Positions 1 to 5,969 of a stretch of 11,958 nucleotides of DNA are shown piece after piece. Numbering within the stretch: the first letter of the stretch is position 1; the number at the start of each line of letters is the position of its first letter. The notes below the pieces were generated by a model that searched no databases, had not been told where the DNA came from, and saw nothing but the letters and a program-made list of their open reading frames with translations. The stretch is from Nitrospinae bacterium CG11_big_fil_rev_8_21_14_0_20_56_8 (GTDB taxonomy: Bacteria > Nitrospinota > Nitrospinia > Nitrospinales > VA-1). A program made the position numbers and the translations under genes. The stretch spans positions 1-11,958 of the forward strand of contig PCWF01000265.1 in the NCBI GenBank assembly GCA_002796165.1. Direction: 5' to 3'.

Positions 1-578
1 ATCCCTTTCGCGCGCAAATGGTCGATGACGTTCTGCCCCATCAGTTTGTCGGGCAGGAAGAAAATGTCGGGATTCTCAATGCGCTCGATGATCCGGTACA
101 CATTGGACGAAGTGACGCACACGTCGCACAGGGCCTTGACCTCGGCGGTAGTGTTGATATAGCACACGAAGGTATGACGGGGAAACTCGGCCCGCAGGCG
201 GTGCACGTCGCCTGCGGTGATGCCGTCCGCCAGCGAGCATCCTCCGTTGGGATTGGGGTCGAGCACGGTTTTTTCCGGATTCACGATCTTGGCGGTCTCG
301 GCCATGAACCGCACGGCGCAGAACACGATGACGTCGGCCCCGGATTGTTGCGCCATTCGGGAAAGGCCATAGGAGTCGCCGGTGTAATCGGCCACCCCGT
401 AATAGATGTAGGGGGAAACGTAGTTGTGCGCCAGGACGAGGGCATTCTTTTCCCGCTTGAGGGACTCGATGCGCTCAATCGTGGGCATCAGGTCCTCGAC
501 CATTTCCCGGACGAAGCCGCCGGTGGACGATCCTACGTTGATGTGCTTCAACTTGTCGAAAAGTTCGCGCGCGTCCAT
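1..578 (-). CDS. nadA: Quinolinate synthase NadA (5' part, cut by window edge)
   Basis: Partial gene: the first 192 codons are visible and the C-terminal part lies beyond the left edge. NadA condenses iminoaspartate with dihydroxyacetone phosphate to quinolinate in de novo NAD synthesis, using a [4Fe-4S] cluster in the cytosol. My translation from the ATG at 578 shows family signatures in order: ALVLAHNYV near residue 50, a GDSYGLSRMAQ stretch, CAVRFMAETAKIV (first cluster cysteine region), PNGGCSLAD, a YINTTAEVKA-like strand, VTSSNV and LPDKLMGQN. The cysteine motif reads CAVRFMAE where many homologues have CGVHFMAE, a modest variation. The ATG lies 2 bases after the stop of the HIT gene, so translation is probably coupled; no strong Shine-Dalgarno precedes it. 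The remaining cluster cysteines cannot be checked here. Confidence 0.93.
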   Translation of the reverse strand, partial: MDARELFDKLKHINVGSSTGGFVREMVEDLMPTIERIESLKREKNALVLAHNYVSPYIYYGVADYTGDSYGLSRMAQQSGADVIVFCAVRFMAETAKIVNPEKTVLDPNPNGGCSLADGITAGDVHRLRAEFPRHTFVCYINTTAEVKALCDVCVTSSNVYRIIERIENPDIFFLPDKLMGQNVIDHLRAKG

Positions 579-580
579 CT

Positions 581-925
581 TTATCCCGGAGGCCATTTCA
601 TGCCCCGCCCTCCCAGCAGGTGGAAATGGATGTGCCAGACCGACTGCCCGGCGCCCGACCCGCAGTTGGCCACCACGCGGAACCCGGATTTATCCAGCCC
701 CCGCTCGCGGGCCAGTTTTCCCGCCACGGTGAACACGGTGCCGATGGTCTCGCGATCGGCGGTCTCCAGCTCCATCAGGGTTTCCTGGTGCTTGTGGGGA
801 ATGATCAGCAGGTGCGTCGGCGCCTGCGGATTGATATCCTTGATGGCGAATACCAACTCGTCTTCATGAACTTTTTCCGCGGGGATTTTCCCCTCCCGAA
901 TCCTGCAGAACAGACAGTCGTCCAT
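581..925 (-). CDS. HIT (histidine triad) family hydrolase, HINT-like
   Basis: 114 residues, the normal size for the HINT/PKCI branch of the HIT superfamily, which hydrolyses nucleoside phosphoramidates and adenylated compounds in the cytosol. Visible signatures: an N-terminal CLFC pair (Cys4, Cys7) like the zinc-binding cysteines of HINT proteins, a central THLLIIPHKH strand (about 38-46), and the catalytic triad motif HIHFHLL near the C-terminus (His98, His100, His102). The start is supported by a GGAG six bases before the ATG. The stop is 2 bases from the nadA start, indicating an operon with nadA. The physiological substrate cannot be told from sequence, and nothing links it to the proteasome genes except position. 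Confidence 0.95.
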   Translation of the reverse strand: MDDCLFCRIREGKIPAEKVHEDELVFAIKDINPQAPTHLLIIPHKHQETLMELETADRETIGTVFTVAGKLARERGLDKSGFRVVANCGSGAGQSVWHIHFHLLGGRGMKWPPG

Positions 926-982
926 CGTCCTCTCCCGCCGGTTTTGAAATCAATGGAATTTTCTAACTCCATAATATCATAA

Positions 983-1003
983 CCCTGACGGAACCGTTCA
1001 GGG
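983..1003 (-). terminator. Candidate hairpin between pafA and the HIT gene
   Basis: An inverted repeat with arms CCCTGA and TCAGGG plus a partly paired CGG/CCG interior lies about 29 bases after the pafA stop. On the minus strand it is followed by an AT-rich stretch rather than a clean U-run. It could attenuate or end transcription of the proteasome operon, but may be only a weak terminator. Confidence 0.35.
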
Positions 1004-1032
1004 AAGGAAAGCCGTTGGGGATTGGGGGAGGA

Positions 1033-2547
1033 TCAGAAATTTTTCTTGCGCGAGGGGGAATCCCGCATGGGGGGATCGGTATCGGGTTGTTCTGGAGAGC
1101 CTTCGGAATCTTCCGGATTTTTCAATACTACGTCGCGGAGGCGTTCCTGAATGTCGGTCTTGTAGGATTTGAAGGGATCGAGCATCAGGAACGGTTCGTC
1201 GCTGTCGCTGAGGCGGAAACCGATCCAGTCGATGAGGTACCCGGTCTGGGCGTGCATGAGAGTTTTGATGAGTTCTCCCCGGCCATGGGCGCGGGTTCCG
1301 CGCGGCGGGTTGAACCGGGAAGCGTCGATCGCCGCGTCGCTGGTCTTGCGATAGGCATCGCCGTTTTCCTCAAGACTCCAGTAGAGACCCTGTTGCCGGT
1401 TGATGTTGTGGTATTCAAGATCGAGGCTCTTGAGCCAGGGATCGTTCCAGTCGAGGTTTTCTTCCCGCTGGAATTCCCGGAGCATCCAGAGCTTGCTGGC
1501 CCAGTCCACCCGGCCGAGAAGCGCCTCGGGTCCCCTGGGAAGATCGCGCAGAACGGAATCCCATCCATCGATGATCCAGTCGGTCTCATGGCTTTGCCCC
1601 TTCAATTCCCGCCGGGCGGCTTCCATCATGCTGTTTTGCAGATCGATCGCGGTGATCTTCTTGCCGTTGCGGAGGGTGATCTCCCACTTGAATTCCTGGT
1701 CGTGGGAGATGGAAGTCATGGCCTCGACCGAATCGGCGAGAATCCAGTCGCGGTCGGCGGCGCCCATCTCCATGAGCTCCAGTATGAGCGAGGTGGTTCC
1801 CATTTTGAGCCCGGTGGCGAACTCGCTCATGTTCGAGTCGCCCACGAGAAGGTGAACGCGGCGGTACCGGCTGGGGTCCGCCAGCGGTTCGTCGCGGGTA
1901 TTGACGATGGCGCGGTTGTACTGCACCCACCGGTAAAACTCGTTGGGAATGTGGTCCGCGCGCTGGGAGATCTGGAACTTGACGTTTTCCTCGGGCTGGG
2001 TTCCCCGGTTGGTATCGTCCCAGTCGCGGAAGGGATGCGGGTTGCACGAACCGATGCGGCCGGCGCCGCAGAAGATCTGCCGGGTCACCAGGAACGCCGC
2101 AAGCAGTTTCAGATTGTCACGATCCTCAAGTTGCAGTTCCCGGCTGGCCAGGTAGTTCTCGTGACATCCGAAGGTAGCGTTGGTTTCCAGATCGACGTTG
2201 TTTTTGATGATGGCGACCTGTTCGCTCCAACCCAGCTCGCCGAGGGTTTCCTGGATGATCCAGTCCCCGGCCCGGTCGTAGGTGATCAGGTCGAGGATCG
2301 TGGGGCATTCGGGAGATGCATATTCGAGGTGGCCCATGTCGAGGTACATGCGCCCGCCATTGAGCAGGAACCCGCCGTTGCCGGGCGGTTCGTCGTTGGC
2401 CCGGTAATGCATGTCGAGGACGCCCATGCCCTTGGAGAAGATCTTGTCCTTGATCCGGTACGCCACCTCCACGGGATCGAGCTTGAGCTCGGGATCCTTG
2501 ATGAGCAATCCATATTCCGTTTCGAGACCGAAGATTCTTTTGCGCAT
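1033..2547 (-). CDS. pafA: Pup--protein ligase PafA
   Basis: 504 residues from the ATG at 2547. PafA uses ATP to activate the C-terminal glutamate of Pup and joins it to lysine side chains of target proteins; it belongs to the glutamine-synthetase-like carboxylate-amine ligase fold. It opens MRKRIFGLETEYG, aligning one-to-one with mycobacterial MQRRIMGIETEFG, with Mg/ATP glutamate Glu9 in the same place. The LLNGGRMYLDMGHLEYASPEC segment supplies the catalytic Asp at about residue 70. Further family blocks are FLVTRQIFCGAG, QISQRADHI, INTRDEPLAD-like VNTRDEPLAD, VGDSNMSE, and LDPFKS near the C-terminus, the last matching PafA rather than Dop. There is no Dop-type extra loop after the first strand. 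A TTG 30 bases upstream would add ten residues, but the homology start is the ATG. The last 30 residues form a polar, Pro/Asp/Ser-rich tail beyond the mycobacterial end. It follows prcA after a 145-base gap and has no clear Shine-Dalgarno. Confidence 0.95.
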   Translation of the reverse strand: MRKRIFGLETEYGLLIKDPELKLDPVEVAYRIKDKIFSKGMGVLDMHYRANDEPPGNGGFLLNGGRMYLDMGHLEYASPECPTILDLITYDRAGDWIIQETLGELGWSEQVAIIKNNVDLETNATFGCHENYLASRELQLEDRDNLKLLAAFLVTRQIFCGAGRIGSCNPHPFRDWDDTNRGTQPEENVKFQISQRADHIPNEFYRWVQYNRAIVNTRDEPLADPSRYRRVHLLVGDSNMSEFATGLKMGTTSLILELMEMGAADRDWILADSVEAMTSISHDQEFKWEITLRNGKKITAIDLQNSMMEAARRELKGQSHETDWIIDGWDSVLRDLPRGPEALLGRVDWASKLWMLREFQREENLDWNDPWLKSLDLEYHNINRQQGLYWSLEENGDAYRKTSDAAIDASRFNPPRGTRAHGRGELIKTLMHAQTGYLIDWIGFRLSDSDEPFLMLDPFKSYKTDIQERLRDVVLKNPEDSEGSPEQPDTDPPMRDSPSRKKNF

Positions 2548-2584
2548 GGGTCTATGATACCAATTTTCGAGGCTCAATCCTCAA
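2548..2584 (-). promoter_or_regulatory. Weak promoter-like sequence directly before pafA
   Basis: On the minus strand a TATCAT (2554-2559) sits six bases before the pafA ATG, with TTGAGG (2579-2584) 19 bases further upstream. The spacer is long and the match imperfect. If used, the transcript would start at or next to the ATG, giving a leaderless pafA message, which would fit the missing Shine-Dalgarno. This is a suggestion only. Confidence 0.22.
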
Positions 2585-2692
2585 AAAAGCGGCAAGAAGA
2601 AAAAGGGCCAAATTTGGGGCGGAAACAAACGGAAAATCTTAAAATCGGATTCAGCAGGGGAAGGGAACGAGGACCGGGCTTGTACGGTTTTC

Positions 2693-3457
2693 TCATTTGA
2701 CGAGCGCCGCCCGGGCGCGGTCGATCTCTTCGGCGGTCAAGTGCCGGAACAGGGCTTTGCGGGTTGCGGTCCGGGAGAGTACGGCGGCTTCCAGGGTCCA
2801 GGTTTCAAAAGCTTCCTTCAGGGATTCGGGACGGGACGGGGACTCCGATTCGGTTTCCTTTTCCTCTTTCGACCGGCCCTCTTTTTTTCCCTGCTCCCAG
2901 ATCCGGCATGCGGTTTCGAGCGCCTGCTCAAGCGAATACGTTTCGAAAGGAGTTTTTTCGATTTCTTTCTGGATCCATTCCCTCACCGCGTCGTTCCCCG
3001 CGGCCACGGTTCCTTTTTTGAACATTTCCCAATACCCGTCGTAGTTGAGCCGGAAAAACTGGATCCGGTTATCGGGGCTGATCTCCGCCAGAATCAACTG
3101 GATGAGGTAAGGGGCGCGCTGAACCTCCTCGAAATTCTGCTTGAGGGCGGGCGCGATGCCGAACTGGAGCAGACGGGAGAGGGTCACGTCCTGTGCGGAA
3201 CGGTTGAACCCTTCCACGTGGGCCATTTCCAGCAGGGTCATGCGCAGGCGCTCCACGTCCGCCGGATGCCCGAGCCCCCCGATCGCGATGCGATCGTAGA
3301 TCTCGAACACCTTCCCCGGCTGGGGTGTAAAACTCATGAGCAGGGCTCCCTCATCGAAGGGCACTCCCAAGACCGGCTGACCTTTGCTCAGTTTTTCTCG
3401 AACGTAACTGTGCCGGGTGGAGATGGCTTCCATCCAGCGAAATGGTTCTTCGAACAT
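2693..3457 (-). CDS. prcA: Proteasome alpha subunit PrcA
   Basis: 254 residues, close to the usual length of bacterial 20S alpha subunits. Alpha subunits form the outer heptameric rings that gate entry and dock the ATPase; they lack the catalytic threonine. The N-terminus (SYVREKL..GQPVLGVPFDEGALLMSF) matches the alpha gate helix and first strands, followed by KVFEIYDRIAIGGLGHPADVERLR (about 49-72), the long H1/H2 helices, AEISPDNRIQFFRLNYDG (124-141), a charged linker rich in Lys, Glu and Ser (about 191-213), and the closing strand TLEAAVLSRT with a C-terminal helix. No catalytic N-terminal Thr is seen, as expected. The ATG at 3457 is chosen because a purine-rich GAGGGGGAG precedes it; a second in-frame ATG eight codons later lacks one. 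The gene lies 57 bases after prcB, unlike the overlapping junctions upstream. Confidence 0.9.
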   Translation of the reverse strand: MFEEPFRWMEAISTRHSYVREKLSKGQPVLGVPFDEGALLMSFTPQPGKVFEIYDRIAIGGLGHPADVERLRMTLLEMAHVEGFNRSAQDVTLSRLLQFGIAPALKQNFEEVQRAPYLIQLILAEISPDNRIQFFRLNYDGYWEMFKKGTVAAGNDAVREWIQKEIEKTPFETYSLEQALETACRIWEQGKKEGRSKEEKETESESPSRPESLKEAFETWTLEAAVLSRTATRKALFRHLTAEEIDRARAALVK

Positions 3458-3514
3458 GCTCCCCCTCGTTTCGGAAATCCGGTTGACCGGCGCGGCCGGG
3501 GACCGACGCCGGGC

Positions 3515-4318
3515 CTATCTGTCCCGGCTCATGGATCTTTCAAATAATCCGGACATTTCATCATCCGGAACAAACTGGTAACCGTTCTGGGTGATCAGGG
3601 CAATGATGGGATAAATCTTATCCTTGGGCCGGGCCTGGCCGGTCGCCGAGTCGAACTGGGCCGCGGTCTGCAACAGGCGGATGGCCAGTTGCGCCGCCTC
3701 GTCGCGCGAGCGCTCCGCCAGGGGCCGGGGTCCCCAGAGGTCTTCGTGCTCCAGGATGCCGCGAATCATGGGGGAACCGGACCCGGTCGCGGTGTGCGTC
3801 TGGATCTGAAACTCGGCGCCGAGCATGTCGTAAAAGTAGATGAGCGGTTTTTTCAGCCGAAGGTCGAAGGTCGCAAAAATGGGGCTCACCGCACCCAGCC
3901 CCTGCAGGGCGTTGCCCACGTTTTCCTTGAGAAGCCGCGACAGGGACCGCACTTTCCCTTCGGCGCTCATGGACTGCAACTGGGAGCGGCGGAAAAACTC
4001 GAAATTGTGCGAGAGAACCCGCGCCATCTCGAACGCGGTGGCGGGAACCCCGGCGATGGCCATCAGCGAGTAGTCGTCGATGGGAATCACCTTGTCGCAC
4101 CGCTCGTACATGATGGCGTTGCCCGCCGTGGCCCGCCGGTCGCCGGCCACGATGATCCCCTCCTTGAAATGAAACGCCAGCACCGTGGTGCCCTGCGGCA
4201 AGTCGGACATCCGGGGCAAACCCGAATGCTCCAGCCGCGCCTGCCAACGGTAACCGAACCTTTCGAGCACCTCCAGGAAATCTCCCGAGGTCCGCTTGTT
4301 CTCGGTGGGTTCGCTCAT
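3515..4318 (-). CDS. prcB: Proteasome beta subunit PrcB (catalytic)
   Basis: 267 residues. This is the proteolytic subunit of the 20S core, an N-terminal-nucleophile hydrolase made as a proprotein. The propeptide is about 43 residues and ends in Gly at the PQG/TTVLAF junction, giving Thr44 as the mature Thr1. Counting from it, Asp17 (residue 60, in AGDRRAT) and Lys33 (residue 76, in RCDKVIP) fall exactly at the expected catalytic positions. Other family blocks are IAGVPATAFEMARVL, a LQGLGAVSPIFATFD strand, TATGSGSPMIRG (GSGS near Ser129), and DSATG. The ATG shares an ATGA overlap with the end of pup and has no Shine-Dalgarno of its own, so it is likely translated by coupling. An intact active site predicts an active protease. 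Confidence 0.97.
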   Translation of the reverse strand: MSEPTENKRTSGDFLEVLERFGYRWQARLEHSGLPRMSDLPQGTTVLAFHFKEGIIVAGDRRATAGNAIMYERCDKVIPIDDYSLMAIAGVPATAFEMARVLSHNFEFFRRSQLQSMSAEGKVRSLSRLLKENVGNALQGLGAVSPIFATFDLRLKKPLIYFYDMLGAEFQIQTHTATGSGSPMIRGILEHEDLWGPRPLAERSRDEAAQLAIRLLQTAAQFDSATGQARPKDKIYPIIALITQNGYQFVPDDEMSGLFERSMSRDR

Positions 4319-4491
4319 TGGCCGGTGCGTTGTTTGTAGCGTTCGGACTGTTTGGGATCGACGCGCTTCATGCGCTTGAGGATATTGTCCCGGCCGGGCC
4401 GCGAAATATCGGGGCTCGAAGGGCCGCTGTCCTTGCGGTCGGGGGTCGCGTCCCGTTTTTCCTCTCTTCGCAGGGGATCGCTCATAACCAT
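4315..4491 (-). CDS. pup: Prokaryotic ubiquitin-like modifier Pup (UBact type)
   Basis: 58 residues, very hydrophilic, with no cysteine; the typical size of Pup. The N-terminal half is charged and Pro/Ser-rich (disordered), and the C-terminal half carries DNILKRMKRVDPKQSERY, the helix-forming region that in Pup binds the ATPase coiled coil. It ends Arg-Thr-Gly-Gln. Pup proteins end Gly-Gly-Gln/Glu; the R(T/S)G(E/Q) tail is that of the Gram-negative variant named UBact. The terminal Gln needs deamidation by Dop before ligation, and dop is the adjacent gene. Lysines at 12, 20, 39, 42, 47 and 53 could in principle be modified. The start at 4491 has AAGGAG eight bases upstream. The ATG at 4485 would give 56 residues and an ATGA junction with dop, but a poorer spacing. 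A longer in-frame reading to 4596 lies inside dop and is not used. Confidence 0.92.
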   Translation of the reverse strand: MVMSDPLRREEKRDATPDRKDSGPSSPDISRPGRDNILKRMKRVDPKQSERYKQRTGQ

Positions 4492-5969
4492 GGGAATCGC
4501 TCCTTGTTTGAGGTTATTGCTTGCTCCACGTCGCCGGGAGTGATGATCCGGCTGAGGTCGAGGCTGTGTCCGTTCTTGAACTCGACTTCGGTCCAATGGA
4601 TTTTTCGGATCTGATCCAAAGCCCGGTCGACCATGCGCCCCCGGAGACGCGCACGGGTGTTTTCCGGCGGATGAATCACCGCCTGCTCCACTTCCTCCCC
4701 CTTGTACAGGGAGACGACCCGGCCCTCCTGTTCCAGGCCCCGGTAGAGTCCACGCTCGGGGTCGAGGTTATGATACTCGAGATCGAGGCTCTTGAGCCAG
4801 GGGTCGTCCCACCCGATGCCTTCCTGCTCCATGAACCGGGCGAACAGGTTGCGCTTGATGGCCCAGTCGATGCGGTCGGCGAGATTCTCGGGCCGGTGGC
4901 GAAGCTCGTCGAGGGTTCTGCCCCACTCGCGAAGCACCCAGTCGGTTTCCTCGTCCCTCCGGCGAAAGTGTTTCTCGGCCTGTTCGAGGTACCACTCCTG
5001 AACCTCCAGCGGGGTCACCGTTCCTCCGTCGACCCGCCGGAGTTTAACCGCACGGCCGGTAAGGTCGCGGGACACGAGTTTGATCTCGGCCACGGGATCC
5101 TCCAGCACAAACGGGGACGCCAGTTTTTCCTCCCCGATCAGCATGAGAACCAGCCGGGTACTTCCCACCTTGAGCGCCGTCGCATAAGGCGACATGTTGG
5201 CGTCGCCCAGGATCAGGTGCAGTCTCCGGAAATTTTCGGAGGCATGCGGTTCGTCCCGGGTGTTGATGATGGGCCGATCGGTCATCGTCTCGATGCTGAG
5301 GATCGTTTCGATGAAATCGGACCGCTGGGACGACTGGAGCCCGGTGTGGGGGGGAGTGTTCTTTCCCTCGTACCCCACCTTTCCCCCACCGGCGTAAAGC
5401 TGGCGGGTAATGAGAAAGGGAACCAGCCCCCGGACGTAGGTCTCGAAGGGCAGGCGCCTGGCGATCAGGTAATTGTCGTGCGTGCCGTAACTGTGCCCGC
5501 TGTAATCGGTGTTGTTCTTGAACACCTGGGTGACGTTTTGACCCAGGTCCCGGTTTCTCAACCGGGCGCACTCGGCGACGATGCGCTCCCCCGCCAGATC
5601 GTGCGCCACCAGCGAAAACAGCTTGTCGCATTCGGGCGTACTGTATTCGGGATGGGTGTGATCGTTATAAAACCGCGCCCCGTTCGTGAGCACGCGGTCG
5701 CTCTTCATTTCCCAGTACGTGTAGGGCCGCTGGCGATCCTGAACGCAGAATTCGTCTTCTTCCTCATCCTGGGCCAGCGCGGCGACGGTAAACCCGCGCA
5801 TGTCGCGATGGCTGTTTTCCTGGGAATAGGCCCACAGACCATAAGCGCTTTTCAGTTCACAGCGCTTCAACAGGTTCATGGACTCTTCGACCGGATCGGA
5901 ATCCTCCAGATCTTCGCGGATGATCCCGTATTCCGTTTCGATCCCCATGAGGGGAACCGTTTCGCTCAT
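4482..5969 (-). CDS. dop: Pup deamidase/depupylase Dop
   Basis: 495 residues. Dop is the PafA paralogue that converts the C-terminal Gln of Pup to Glu and also cleaves Pup from conjugates. Assignment as Dop rather than PafA rests on the segment WAYSQENSHRDMRGF (about 47-60), matching WDYEVESPLRDARGF of mycobacterial Dop, and the following long insert (about 61-92) that corresponds to the Dop loop before LTNGARFYNDHTHPEYSTPEC. Glu11 in GIETEYG is the expected Mg/ATP ligand and Asp103 in YNDHTHPEY the expected catalytic nucleophile. Later blocks: KNNTDYSGHSYGTHDNYL, PFLITRQLYAGGGKVG, LQSSQRSDFIE, INTRDEPHA and LILGDANMS. Its loop contains the acidic run DEEEDE (68-73). The start forms an ATGA overlap with arc and lacks a Shine-Dalgarno; the stop lies inside the first codons of pup. 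Position between arc and pup agrees with the actinobacterial order. Confidence 0.95.
   Translation of the reverse strand: MSETVPLMGIETEYGIIREDLEDSDPVEESMNLLKRCELKSAYGLWAYSQENSHRDMRGFTVAALAQDEEEDEFCVQDRQRPYTYWEMKSDRVLTNGARFYNDHTHPEYSTPECDKLFSLVAHDLAGERIVAECARLRNRDLGQNVTQVFKNNTDYSGHSYGTHDNYLIARRLPFETYVRGLVPFLITRQLYAGGGKVGYEGKNTPPHTGLQSSQRSDFIETILSIETMTDRPIINTRDEPHASENFRRLHLILGDANMSPYATALKVGSTRLVLMLIGEEKLASPFVLEDPVAEIKLVSRDLTGRAVKLRRVDGGTVTPLEVQEWYLEQAEKHFRRRDEETDWVLREWGRTLDELRHRPENLADRIDWAIKRNLFARFMEQEGIGWDDPWLKSLDLEYHNLDPERGLYRGLEQEGRVVSLYKGEEVEQAVIHPPENTRARLRGRMVDRALDQIRKIHWTEVEFKNGHSLDLSRIITPGDVEQAITSNKERFPWL

Noticed and set aside
1033..2547. Glutamine synthetase as identity of the pafA gene
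   Set aside because: Only the fold is distantly shared; the GLETEYG, LDMGHLEY and DPFKS blocks are specific to PafA.
2548..2577. TTG start adding ten residues to PafA
   Set aside because: The homology begins exactly at MRKRIFGLETEYG, and the GAGGA before the TTG abuts it without spacing.
1015..2700. Long plus-strand open frame of 561 codons
   Set aside because: It lies opposite pafA, shows no family motif, and the pafA frame has unmistakable ligase signatures; long antisense frames are common in GC-rich DNA.
2741..3547. Plus-strand open frame over prcA
   Set aside because: Antisense to prcA and rich in repeated Phe/Gly/Pro typical of shadow frames.
4492..4596. 35-codon N-terminal extension of Pup
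   Set aside because: It lies wholly within dop, has no ribosome binding site, and is unlike Pup; AAGGAG marks the ATG at 4491.
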